This document shows, piece by piece, positions 1 to 9,290 of a stretch of DNA of 17,018 bases. This DNA is from Gymnopilus junonius (lineage: Eukaryota > Basidiomycota > Agaricomycetes > Agaricales > Galerinaceae), in the NCBI GenBank assembly GCA_015501075.1, contig JADNYJ010000651.1, forward strand, positions 1-17,018, written 5' to 3'. A program made the translations under genes and the position numbers. The notes under the pieces were generated by a model. That model saw nothing but the letters and a program-made list of their open reading frames with translations. It searched no databases and was not told where the DNA came from. Each line of letters opens with the position of its first letter. The first letter of the stretch is position 1.

Positions 1-85
1 CGTTTTATTCCTACGCCTGGAGCTGGACAGGGCGCAACTGCGGCAGAAATTTGTGACTCCGCGATGTCAACTAGAGTATGTATAA
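1..85 (+). CDS. Possible 3' end of an upstream gene (partial)
   Basis: Frame 2 is open from the window edge to a TAA at 83-85 and reads as a charged, helix-like tail (LELDRAQLRQKFVTPR). Frame 1 is also open and runs into a good splice donor (AGA|GTATGT, around 73-80), so an exon end is the other reading. Only about 27 codons are visible and I recognise no family. Without the left flank this cannot be told from chance. Confidence 0.15.
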   Translation, partial: VLFLRLELDRAQLRQKFVTPRCQLEYV

Positions 86-1375
86 TAATGACGTCGCAGC
101 AGATGAGCTATTTCGGTTATGCACAGAGAATATTTTGGAACTCGTTGCATTTGTTGCTAGACGTCGACGAGACATCGGGCTATCTACAAAACCCATCTAC
201 TCGAGTCAGAACTATATAGCCCGAAAATAATCGAAGATGACTTGCGGCAAGGGTGGCATCAACATACCAGAAATGGGGACATCTGGAAAACAAATTCAGG
301 TATGAAGTATAATGAGAAGAAAGACTGATCCATGGCGAATGAAACGGCATTTGGGGTCTGAAGGAAAATCGTTATCTAGCACAAGCTGTCGAGCCGTTCA
401 ACTAGAGGAGAGGATTGAGTCGGGTTGAGGCAGGTCATGATCACGATTCATGATCGGCTGAATGATCGTGAAGGCGGAAGTAAAATGAATATGATAATGT
501 ACGCCGTACGGGACACAAAGCGGTACAGGGGAGTACAGGGGTCACAGAGTCCGGTGCGTTTTGAAAGGTTATGAACCTGTTCACCTCTGCGAGTCAGGTG
601 TATTCAGGGCCGTCAGAATTAAGACTCTGATAGCTAGGCCGCTGATACCATAAAACTGACGAGCTTCGAGGGGATTTTCCGCAAATTGTCGCATTTGAAT
701 GAAGGCTGTATTCAAGAACTATTGCCAGTTCAGTTACATCTTCCAGTCGTCCCATTCCCTGCTACGACTAAATTGCACTGGAAGCATCAGCACCGCCAAG
801 TATCAACGTCGAGAATGTGCTCACCATCGACCCATAAAAAATAAATTCTCTTCAAATCGTTCGATAGATGCTTAGTTTAGGCTCTCAAAGCCGTGAAGCG
901 AGCGTGCGGAGGCCAGCTCGTAAGCACGTTTCTGTAAGCAAACTCCGCTGAGCTTGGAAAACGCTGACTGCAACGACGAAGTCGGTATAAAACACTGCCA
1001 ATTGTCAACGGCGAAAGTTCCGAGAGCCTGTCGATTCAAGTGTTCCCCAACCATTCCACACTACTCTTGTGACCTCCATTTGCTGGTCTCATGGGGGATT
1101 TAAAAAAAGAACCGTTCCAGCCCATGTTCGGTGACCCGGCCATCTTTAGATCATGCCGTCATTAGTACGCCTGATTTGAGGTACGGACGGGTCAAGACCC
1201 TGTCCGGAAAGAATTACATGCATTGGTGGATCTCTATAAATCTCTCCAGGTTCATGAAGGCAACCGTCAAGCAACGCCCCATTCATATCACAACGGCCCA
1301 CCTACTTTTTGTCCCCCCAACGTTCCAATTCCACTTCCAAAGTACCTTCATACTCTACATTGACGCCCCAACGTG
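86..1375. other. Intergenic, no convincing gene
   Basis: I see no spliceable coding structure here. A 60-codon minus-strand open frame at 872-1054 has no recognisable motif and no intron partner. Small local repeats exist: a doubled GTACAGGGG near 525-540, and an imperfect hairpin around 441-470 built on CACGAT..ATCGTG. The right end is the probable promoter and 5' leader of the F-box gene. Confidence 0.5.
1235..1240 (+). promoter_or_regulatory. Candidate TATA box of the F-box gene
   Basis: TATAAA lies 136 bp before the chosen ATG at 1376, in a CT-rich setting. Distance and motif fit a fungal core promoter. Not tested against other sites. Confidence 0.35.
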
Positions 1376-2787
1376 ATGGCACACCACGCAGTATCTGCCG
1401 GCTTCACGATGGTTCCACAAACATACCAGCAACACCTAATGCCCTACCAGATGTCCAAGTCGTATCACTGGACGTTTTCGAACGGTCGCGTATTTTATCA
1501 ATCGACCAAAATTCATGAACCTTCCACTTCAAGTTCACAATCCGACGATTCGGAGGCACTTGAAGGAGAGACTGTCAATGTCTCCTTCGAAAACAACACA
1601 TATACAGACATCTCAGTTGTCGGTCAAGGCGCTGATGGTTGTTTGGAAATGATGAATAGAATGCCGGTGGACATTTTATATGAGGTATGTAGGTGAAGTA
1701 CTTCGTCGCGACGGATAGTGTGTATCCTCATGCATGAAACCGTCGCGAGCTATCACCGCGAAATTGTATTGGCCGGGGCTCATCCAGCAATATGTTCTTT
1801 TACAGATTTTTAGCCATCTCCATCCGATGGATGTCCTCAGCCTCTCTCGGACTACAAAAGCTCTCCGCTCAATCCTTCTTGCCCGACATGCTCGCCGGGT
1901 ATGGAGGTCAAACCTTGCGAGTGTTCGCGCGCTCCCTGCATGTCCTCCGGATTTGACAGAGCCCGAATACGCCAGTTTAGCCTTTGATAATTGGTGTCAA
2001 GTAAGTCGTCGCCGCAAGCCACCGCTTTGTATTTTGACGTCTTCTGACCACATGCCAACCAGTCTTGTCTAGCCAATCATGTGGAGAAGGTTCTATGGGA
2101 ATGCCGCGTTCGTTATTGCAAGACCTGCATTAAGAAACTGTAAGCGGGATCCAGTTCCATCCTCTCCAAATTGCGGTACTCAAAGAACGCGGCTATAAAC
2201 AGTTTCATCCAAGAAGACGAACTGGACTTGTGGATTCCGGAGGACGTGTTCATTGAGAAGCCCGATAGCATCTTCCCACTGGCGTACGTCCTACAGACTC
2301 CTAGTCAGTCTTTTCTTCCATACTTGATTTCAAATGTGGCTTTCTAAAGTTATTCCCCACCCCTGTCTGTACCCGCTTTGCCTTACCTAGAAAGCCCAAA
2401 CGGTAGAGTGAAGCCCGTATATTTCCTTCCTACAGCACGGAAATACCTAGAGGAACTGCACGAGATTGCAAATACACAGGACAGTCAAGCTCTCGCACGA
2501 TGGAGCGAAGAAAAGAAGGCTTTACAGAGTATGAGGCTCACGGTGTGTATAGAGCGCATCACCTTTGGCGTTCTTTTTCCTTGTTTGCCTTGAACTTGAA
2601 CGCTAACTCCGACATCACGCTTTTCTTATAGCACGCAACCCTGTGTGTGTACTGGGACACTCACTGGGCGTACAGGCGTTCGTCCCGACCTTTACCTTCG
2701 CGGCTTTTCGAGACGGTTATTCTTGTCGTTCTCGCGCTCGTGTTGACATTTCTGTGGCGAGAGAAGTTCTTGAGAGCCGCCCACTGA
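1376..2787 (+). CDS. F-box protein, agaricomycete-expanded family, short form with a hydrophobic C-terminal helix
   Basis: Six-exon model: 1376-1684, 1806-2000, 2063-2139, 2203-2283, 2350-2542, 2632-2787, giving 336 residues. All phases agree and all introns are GT..AG. The start is the first ATG of the open frame. Residues 1-95 are Ser/Thr-rich. An F-box starts at about residue 96 (MPVDILYEIFSHLHPMDVLS) and exon 1 ends inside it. Then comes a Cys-rich stretch around 166-190 (CQSCLANHVEKV, CRVRYCKTC) that resembles a small zinc knuckle, and a helical segment (PTARKYLEELHEI) typical of this mushroom family. F-box proteins usually recruit substrates to SCF ubiquitin ligases through SKP1; the substrate here is unknown. 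The last exon encodes a hydrophobic run (LFETVILVVLALVLTFLW) followed by basic residues. Relatives, as I recall them, are longer and hydrophilic here, so the 3' end may be truncated or recombined. Confidence 0.8.
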
Positions 2788-3508
2788 GGAGTCTAAACGG
2801 AGTGTGGTACATTGCACGGTTCCTCTAGGATGACCGAGGTGGCCAAGAGTGCTTTGGCCTAACGACTTCTCCGATTCACTGGGGTCGGCCAACACAAATA
2901 ACGCGGAAAAAGCACCTGAAGAATTGTGGACGACCTAATTGATAACCGGACACCGGCACCAGCCTTCATTTGAAATGAAGTGGAATTAGAACTGTCACCT
3001 TCAATTGATAGTTCATCATTTCACATCCTTAAGGAACGGAACAGATCCCGACCGCCGGAGGAGTGCTCAGGCTCAGTAGCCACATGCTCTTCCAGCCTCC
3101 CATGCTCCGTCGCTAAATATCATGCCTAGATAGTCGGAGAATGCTGCACAAGGGCTATCAATCGACCATCCTGTGGCACGATAGAGTTCAGCCGCGCAAC
3201 TCCCATCTGTTCAATATGCTTTGACCTGGGAGGTGGAAGGATCGGTCATGGGGATTGTGCAATGCTCAATTGTTGGGGTTGTGCATTGCATGGGATTTCG
3301 AACTGGATATGCTGCGTTGGGGCTTGGGGCCAGTTGAAAGGCCGGAAAGATTGTGAAGTCTCGTCTTCACAATTCATCTCATGTCTACGTTCCGGCCTAA
3401 ATTCCGACGATCCTTTTCACTTTCATTGCTTTTGTGATAGAGTGCTGTGTAATGTCTTCACTCGACCGTTGATCTTGTACCATTGTTTACATTATACTGG
3501 AAAACATA
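2788..3508. other. Intergenic spacer with inverted repeats
   Basis: No gene recognised. The first about 100 bases after the F-box stop still contain short pieces that could be decayed 3' coding sequence of that family (for example TEVAKSALA in one frame). A 17-nt palindrome, CTTCATTTGAAATGAAG, lies around 2970-2990. The nested hairpin at 3340-3397 is listed separately. Confidence 0.5.
3340..3397. repeat. Nested inverted repeat (hairpin inside hairpin)
   Basis: Outer arms GGCCGGAA (3340-3347) and TTCCGGCC (3390-3397) are exact reverse complements. Inside, ATTGTGAAG (3350-3358) and CTTCACAAT (3365-3373) form a perfect 9-bp stem with a 6-nt loop. Could fold as DNA or RNA. No flanking gene explains it. 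Confidence 0.7.
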
Positions 3509-4035
3509 AGTAGGGTTATTTGGATAGATTTACGGTAAAGCCTGTAAAGCCAGATATTTTTAGCACGGACCCGAGGATGGTGCCCCGGAACACATCAGAA
3601 CTCGTCCAGTTCTGCGCTGGGCGTGATGTGATTGCAACATGAAGGTAACCGAGCTTACGGAAAAAAAGTCAATTACAAAGGCTTTTTTTAGAGTCATGTA
3701 TATACAGTAGGGACTCCAGGGAAATTTTTAAGTCAAAGAGAATAGAATTACCAAATTTCAGCATTCTTTTCAGGAGGCAGAGAAATTTTTTGAAGTTCAG
3801 AGGCATGGAAAAGACGTGTCTAGAGTTCAGAGGCATGGAAAAGACGTGTCTAGAGTTCAGAGGCATGGAAAGACGTGTCTAGAGTGTACATGAGCTCACA
3901 CCGGCGAGCTCGGGAGAGCTTGAGCCACCCATCACTCCGAGGCTCTGGCTTTACAGCGGAAATGAACCAGCTCACTTTGTGTAAATCCAGTGTAAAGCGA
4001 GCTGGATTTACCGTAAATCCTCCAGATAAGCTACT
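3509..4035. mobile_element. MITE-like element with about 33-bp terminal inverted repeats and TA target duplication
   Basis: The left end (3509-3542) and the reverse complement of the right end (4004-4035) both begin AGTAG and share TTAT, TGGA and the 13-mer GATTTACGGTAAA followed by CC; about 28 of 34 positions match. Each end is bordered by TA (3507-3508 and 4036-4037), the duplication left by Tc1/mariner-type transposases. At 527 bp it has no transposase frame, so it is non-autonomous. It carries the minisatellite at 3794-3882 and a second internal inverted repeat (GTAAATCCAG / CTGGATTTAC, about 3981-4010). Superfamily assignment rests only on the TA duplication and the repeat layout. Confidence 0.75.
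3794..3882. repeat. Minisatellite, three copies of a 30-bp unit
   Basis: The unit starts AGTTCAGAGGCATGG and ends GACGTGTCTAG. Copies lie at 3794-3823, 3824-3853 and 3854-3882. The first two are identical; the third lacks one A. The array sits inside the TA-flanked MITE. A minus-strand open frame through it is only a translation of the repeat. Confidence 0.95.
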
Positions 4036-5569
4036 TATTGAACTTATGTCCACCAAAAGGAATACTTATTGCCTTGAACCAGCTCAAATTGCAGTCTGCA
4101 GAAGCAGTACCCAGTTCAACTGCATTGAAAAGGCCATTGCCACTGTCTATTCCCATTGTAACATACATGTTTCTGAATTTCTGTGTAATTATTTTGGTAC
4201 ATAAGATGGGAGGGAGGGAGGGAACAAAGCTCGAGATGAGACCGAAGATCGCTGCCAAAGACGCATCCCGCTGCCAAGTGATGGGCTGAGAAGTGGGCTA
4301 TTTTTGGGCCACCCAGCGCATCAGTCCCATCAATCCGCCCTCGGTGTCCATCCCGATCGAGCTGGGGAAAGCCGTGCCTGCAAGTTCTCTCGACTTTGGA
4401 GGACACCCAGGCGCTCGAACGCGACGCGTCCGCCCTCGATTGCAGGTCACGAGCACGTGACTCTCGGCACGCTCAGCGCCTGCCCAAGCCCTCGTAAATC
4501 CCTCGGCATAAGTAAATGAAATAAGTCAATACAATATTTCAGATAATGGTATCTAATTACTTACCTTTCTAGATCCGTTCAACGAATCTTTCAGGTCTAA
4601 GAGAAATTCATAGTATTTGGTGCCTACGACTCTAAGAATTCGCTTGTGAAAAGTCTGCGATGACAATGACATTGCCGTAGACGGTGCTGGAGGCTGTCAA
4701 CACAGAGCAGCAGGACTTGAATATGTGCATAGGATGAGATCTCATGATCAGAGGCTTACCTACGGTTCTCGTGGGTATTTATCTGCCACTATCTGCCCGG
4801 CTAATTCTGGGCAGGTAATTCTTTAGTGAGCATCAACTCTAACGTCGACGGCCTCGCTCAGGTCTTTGTCCTAATATTTAGATCTTTACCAGATTTATGT
4901 TAGTTCACAATAGAATTGATTTCCCAAAATTATGTGTAAGGTTTGTCAACTACAGGAGATAATAAAGGCCAAAAAGTTATCTGCCAGCCAAAAGTTATCT
5001 GCCATGGCAGATAACTTTTAATTGATTTGGCCAGGCTATTGGCTACATAACCCCTCCTCCTTTTGTTTCAACCTTTCAGCTCTGGTGAAGTGATAGCTAT
5101 GATGAATATTCCCAGCTTTGCAATGCAAAATTGTGATTAATACTGCAGAAAAGCACAAAATTTAGGGTGCTTTGAGTAAATTTGAATGTCTCAGTACACT
5201 CTAGCATGCTAGTATGCAAGATTTTGGCCTCTCCTTTCATGAAAACTGCCTAACATTGACCAAGCACCTCCAACTCTTGATTTCTGGCATTTTTTCCAGC
5301 TCAGATTGGTTGGTTTTTGAGAAAAAAAGGTAAGCAGATTGGGTATTTGATTGTAAATCTGTGCAACCTCTGACATAGTTTGAATGCATCAGAAAAGAAA
5401 ACTAAAGCTACAGATTATTTTACAAGCTATGCCTCTATTATCTGCATTTATCCAGTGAGAAATCAACGACGAGAGGCCAAGATACGACGCACTAGGAGAG
5501 AAGCTGGGAGGAATCATGTGATCTTTAATTCTTTAATTCTTTTTCGGGGTGGGAACACCCACTAGAACC
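4036..5569. other. Transposon-rich spacer without a recognisable gene
   Basis: Base composition changes abruptly: about 4240-4510 is GC-rich and contains several short open frames with no recognised motif, while 4510-5569 is AT-rich. A (GGGA) run lies at about 4207-4223. Between about 4779 and 5035, ATCTGCC motifs recur in direct and inverted order, including a CTGCCC..GGGCAG hairpin near 4793-4814 and the long palindrome listed separately. TTTAATTC is duplicated at about 5523-5539. I see no intact transposase. Confidence 0.5.
4990..5019. repeat. 30-nt perfect palindrome centred on CCATGG
   Basis: Each arm is AAAAGTTATCTGCCA read inwards; all 15 base pairs match across the centre between 5004 and 5005. 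A direct copy of most of the arm (AAAAGTTATCTGCC) lies immediately upstream at about 4972-4985, and outer GGCCAAA / TTTGGCC arms flank the whole. The layout fits the fold-back end of a small DNA transposon. The arms contain AGATAA, a GATA-factor core. Confidence 0.85.
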
Positions 5570-5572
5570 ATA

Positions 5573-5786
5573 CACTGCTGGCACTGAGTGGTGTTTCTTG
5601 AGGAAACAGTACCTGGGAAACACGTCATATGACTTTTTTTCCGCTGTTTTCTTGAGAAACACTGGTCGGCCATACCAAATTAGGCAAGGCCGAATGCTGG
5701 TTTCTGGAGAAACACTTAAAAGAAATCAGGTGACGTGTTTCTTTCAAGCTGTTTCCCAAAGAAACAGAGGTTGGGTGCCAGCAGTG
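5573..5786. mobile_element. CACTA-type (CMC/EnSpm) MITE, 214 bp
   Basis: The ends are long imperfect inverted repeats of about 55 bp: both begin with CACTGCTGGCAC, then share TGTTTCTT, GGAAACAG and AAACACGTCA at matching distances. The element is flanked by the 3-bp direct duplication ATA (5570-5572 and 5787-5789). CACTG tips plus a 3-bp duplication are the signature of the CACTA superfamily. Internal GTTTCTTGAGAAAC-like motifs repeat in both orientations, like CACTA subterminal repeats. It has no transposase and sits about 145 bp before the kinase ATG, so it probably lies in that gene's promoter or leader. Confidence 0.8.
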
Positions 5787-5931
5787 ATAGTGATCAGAGG
5801 TGCGACCGTCGCCACAATATTTGGTCCAAACGTCATTAACCACTTCGGTAAATAGCGTGTTCCCACGTTTCCCACTGCGGCACAGGCGTCGTTGACGTTG
5901 TTCCTCATCTCCTTATTTCACACTGTTCAAA

Positions 5932-7899
5932 ATGTCTTTACCACCTCAGTTATTACGCTCTCTGGAGAATTTTAGGGACCAAGCCAAGGATGCAATCTGG
6001 GCGTTAACATCTTGTCTCTGCCAACAAACAGCGAAAGTCAAGATCAACGGAAGGACGTGTAAGTTCGCGGCACTTCGGAATGCTTCGTTACTCCAAAGGA
6101 GTTTCGAATTTAATGCCTCGGGTTGTGCTCTTGGAAGACGCGGTGCTTATTGTAGCTCTATTCTTTAGTCCAAATCATCAAAGTTCTAGGAGAGGGCGGA
6201 TTCTCGTTCGTATATCTTGCGCAAGACGAACACAGTGGTGTGAGGCGCCTTCAGAACTTGCCTACGTGATTCGTCATGCTGAAGGATCTTGCGATGTAGA
6301 GACAATTCGCTTTAAAGAAGATACGCTGTCCAACCGGCTCACAAGGTGTTAAGGAGGCTATGAGAGAAGTGGAAGCGTACCGGAGGTTCAAGTATGTCGG
6401 TTTCAAAACTATGGTCTAAGAATCTTCGATGTTGATAAGTCTACAGGCACCCTAACATTATACGAATATTGGTGAGCCGTACGCGCTCTCGGAGAATGAA
6501 ACTCAGTAAACATTGGTTTAACCTTAGGACTCGGCTGTTGTCCAAGACCCAGAGGGCGAAGGCCAAATTGTTTACCTTTTCCTACCTCTATACAAAGTGA
6601 CTGATTCTCCGAATTTCTGTATACGCATGCTCACAGACCAAATCCAGCGCGGGAACCTCCAAGATGTTATTAACGCAAACCTCGTCAACGGCCGTCATTT
6701 CCCTGAACAAGAAATGGTCCGTTTGTTCCGAGGAACATGTCTAGCAGTTCGCGCCATGCACGAATATCGTCCGACGACTCCCCGCTCGGCTGTAGCTGCT
6801 AAGAAGGCCGCAGCAAATGGTTCTGGAAAATCACAAAATTCGGAGCACCTGGATGATGATGATGACGAGCGGTTTCCACAGGCGGAGGGTGACGCAGAGG
6901 GTGGGTATTCGTACGATGGACCGTCGGCAACCGTTCCGCTAGTGACGAGGCATAGAGTGGAAGAAGAGGGGGATGTGATTTTTGATGGGGATGAAGACCT
7001 GGAGCATACCCAACAGGAAGGGAATGGGAATCCGGCGCTGGAAGTCGTCCCTTATGCGCATCGAGATTTAAAACCTGGGTGAGTTTAAGTTTTGATAAAT
7101 TTTCTCTGCGAAGTCCTGATAGCTGATTGTGACGTTTAGCAATATTATGATTGCAGATGACGGCAAGACGCCGATTTTAATGGACTTTGGGAGTACAATG
7201 AAGGCTAGAATACCTATTGAAAATCGATCGCAGGCTTTATTGCAACAAGTATGGGTTTATTTTGTTTGTTCCCCTCCTCAATGCTGACAGCCGCCTCTCC
7301 ATCTCCAGGATATTGCAGCAGAGCAAAGTACAATGGCCTACCGCGCACCCGAACTTTTTGACGTCAAAACGGGCCAGACTTTAGACGAAAAAGTGGACAT
7401 CTGGGTGCGCTTATCTCTACCTTCACCTAAATCAAACCCCTCGTACTGACGATGACCTCATAACTCCTCCTGCAGTCACTGGGCTGCACACTTTTCGCCC
7501 TTGCATACTCCCATTCGCCCTTCGAAAACACACAAACGACAGAGCAGGGTGGATCAATAGCTATGGCGGTGCTAAATGCGCAGTACAAGCATCCCCAGTC
7601 TGCGTATTCACAAGGGCTGAGGAATCTCATTGATGCCATGTTGAGAGTGAATCCTACTGAACGACCGGATATTAATGAAGTAAGCTTTTCTTCCTAGCTT
7701 TGAACCAGGTCTTGATTGATCTTGCCAGGTGATTCGTCTGACAGACGGGGTTTTTACAGAGCCTGTCCTGATGCTGATGCTTCTTCCGTTCTACTCTACT
7801 ACTATTTTCTGGCAACTCCGACTCTTGCTTTCACTCCTTTACCCTTACACTCCTGCTCTTCTTCCATTTTCTCTCGTGCTTTATCTTTATTTTATATGA
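5932..7899 (+). CDS. STK16/Env7-type serine/threonine protein kinase
   Basis: Ten exons: 5932-6058, 6169-6239, 6300-6391, 6447-6471, 6528-6596, 6648-7078, 7140-7248, 7309-7404, 7476-7679, 7729-7899; 464 residues, all phases consistent. Kinase landmarks: glycine loop GEGGFSFV (50-57), Lys72 in ALKK, Glu91 of helix C, HRDLKPGN (266-273), DFG (287-289), APE (321-323), so it should be catalytically active. An acidic, disordered insert (about 170-260) lies between helix E and the catalytic loop, as in fungal Env7 relatives. The N-terminus has Cys28-Leu-Cys30, a likely palmitoylation site; Env7/STK16 proteins are lipid-anchored to vacuole or Golgi membranes and act in membrane fusion and traffic. 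Downstream of VIRLTDG the frame continues into 50 very hydrophobic residues encoded by pyrimidine-rich DNA. This tail is unusual and may come from a lost stop codon or a wrongly modelled last exon. Confidence 0.9.
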
Positions 7900-8403
7900 T
7901 GGACTTTTACGGGCTCTCTTTGAATAATATACTTGAATGGACAGGACAAGGATTCGACGCTAAGCTTAGTCTTCTTGGAGCATTGCAGATAACACCCTAT
8001 CTATTACGCACCATGGAGCGGTGCAAGTAAATTGGAAATTCGAACAACGAGTGGAATATGGATAGTAACAGGACACTACAGTATACCTATGAAGCTTTGA
8101 CCGCTTTTTTCGGAGACAGTTTGTTCTGGTTCATCACCGTCGAAGACTTCGACTTTTTTGACATTGTCAAGGCTTTAGAGCGTGCGTTCTTTGCTCTGTC
8201 CGTCGTTGACCGCACAATACTCTTCACCGAAATATTTTCGCAGGTCTTCCTTTTTTTCTGATACTGTCTCAGCGCCGGCATTCGGTGATACATGGACGTC
8301 ATAGGCAGGGTTTTTCTTGGTCTTTGAAACGGTCTTCTTTGGCGCAGATGTGCCCACGCTGCTTCTTTACTTGCTGCACCTGGGGTAGGTTTGGTATCGT
8401 CTT
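7900..8403. other. Convergent 3' region between the kinase and the zinc-finger gene
   Basis: 3' ends of two converging genes meet here. The plus strand shows only pyrimidine-rich untranslated sequence after the kinase stop. On the minus strand 8175-8542 still looks coding, but out of frame with the zinc-finger gene (separate entry). Confidence 0.5.
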
Positions 8404-8542
8404 CTACTTGCACCTTTCGTTCTTTTTGGGGTGGAGGTGTTGTCGGTTTACTAGATGCGTTGGTTTTAGAGACTGCTGAGACTTTTGGAGTTTTTGCGAA
8501 AGGTGCTTCGGTTTTTGATTCTGAGGCAGTAGTCGCGGCCAT
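8175..8542 (-). pseudogene. Displaced C-terminal coding of the zinc-finger gene (two frame changes)
   Basis: Downstream of KARQAAKK the intact frame turns into unconvincing sequence and stops at 8404-8406. The next frame, open from 8542, reads as a plausible Ser/Thr/Pro-rich linker (for example TPKVSAVSKTNASSKPTTPP) to about 8375. A third frame then gives a convincing tail (PAYDVHVSPNAGAETV, then EDLRKYFGEEY) ending at the stop at 8175-8177. One added base near 8543 (AAA in GAAATGG) and a second shift near 8360 would restore continuity. Either the gene is damaged or the assembly has two indels. Confidence 0.5.
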
Positions 8543-9279
8543 TTCTTAGCCGCTTGCCTTGCTTTGAATTTCTCCCGCTTGATTTTTCGACGGGCCTGCT
8601 GGGCTTTCTAAAAAGTTGGAGCGAATCAGAAAACAGTCCTCGTACGATTCCGAGACCGTAATATACCTTTCTCTCTGCTCGTTTTGAAGTTGGAGGCACA
8701 TTCGAAGTTATAACTTCAGGCAGCTTTTGCTTGTCATCAGCGTGTCGTCTTAGCAATTCCCAAGCGCTCTCATCACGATCGCAACCCAAAGACAATTTCT
8801 TTAGTAGCTTGAAACGTCGTTCATGGGCCTGGTAAGTAAGAATTCAAGCTTAGCCAACTCCAGAACGTGAGATGAACAAGGGAAAGCGTACATGCATTAG
8901 AAGTTCGGTGAAGTTGCACCATTTTGGTGCTCTTGAGTAATTTTCCTGGGCAGACGATGCAGGATTTGACTTCCGGAAGGACTGACACGACGTATATCGG
9001 TTCGTCAAGCGCTTGGCTGACGCTAATCATTGGGTCTTCTTTTTCATCCTCGTCGTCGTAGTCTTCTTCATCTACACTGTCTCCACCAATGCCTTCCATT
9101 TCCTCGTCCTCTTCTCCTGCTTCATCTGCTGAATTATTTTCATCTTCAGAGTCAGTGTCAGAAGCGGACTCTTCTGAATCGGTGTCCTGAATTCCCAGAA
9201 CCTCCTTCATGTCCTCGTTAAGTCCGAGCTCTTCTTCTTCCTCTTTCTTTCGACGTCGTTTCTCAACACGTTTGAACAT
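8404..9279 (-). CDS. Acidic/basic zinc-finger protein, probable nucleolar or ribosome-biogenesis factor
   Basis: Three exons on the minus strand: 9279-8896, 8828-8667, 8607-8404; 249 residues as read. Residues 1-20 are basic then acidic (KRVEKRRRKKEEEEE), 30-82 are extremely Asp/Glu/Ser-rich, and a C2H2-like finger follows: Cys107-X2-Cys110-X13-His124-X5-His130 (CIVCPGKL ... LHRTSNAHERRF). That spacing resembles U1/matrin-type RNA-binding fingers. The rest is Lys/Arg-rich (QQARRKIKREKFKARQAAKK). Acidic tract, RNA-type finger and basic tail together suggest nucleolar RNP assembly; this is inference, and I cannot name an orthologue. The first intron begins GC rather than GT. Its splicing supplies His130, which supports it. 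The second intron (8608-8666) is ordinary. The C-terminus beyond residue about 205 is doubtful because of frame breaks. Confidence 0.7.
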
Positions 9280-9290
9280 CGTTGACGATA

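Noticed and set aside
872..1054. 60-codon minus-strand open frame near the left end
   Set aside because: No recognised motif, signal peptide, CaaX end or splice partner; length is within chance.
3669..3866. Minus-strand open frame with repeated MPLNSRHVFS
   Set aside because: It is the translation of the 30-bp minisatellite inside a MITE, with no other coding support.
5380..5565. Open frame rich in Arg (NQRREAKIRRTRREAGRN)
   Set aside because: Considered as a transposase remnant, but there are no catalytic motifs and no continuation in neighbouring frames.
8058..8261. Plus-strand open frame with aromatic-rich sequence after the kinase
   Set aside because: It is antisense to Lys/Ser-rich minus-strand sequence; Phe-rich readings are expected opposite Lys codons.
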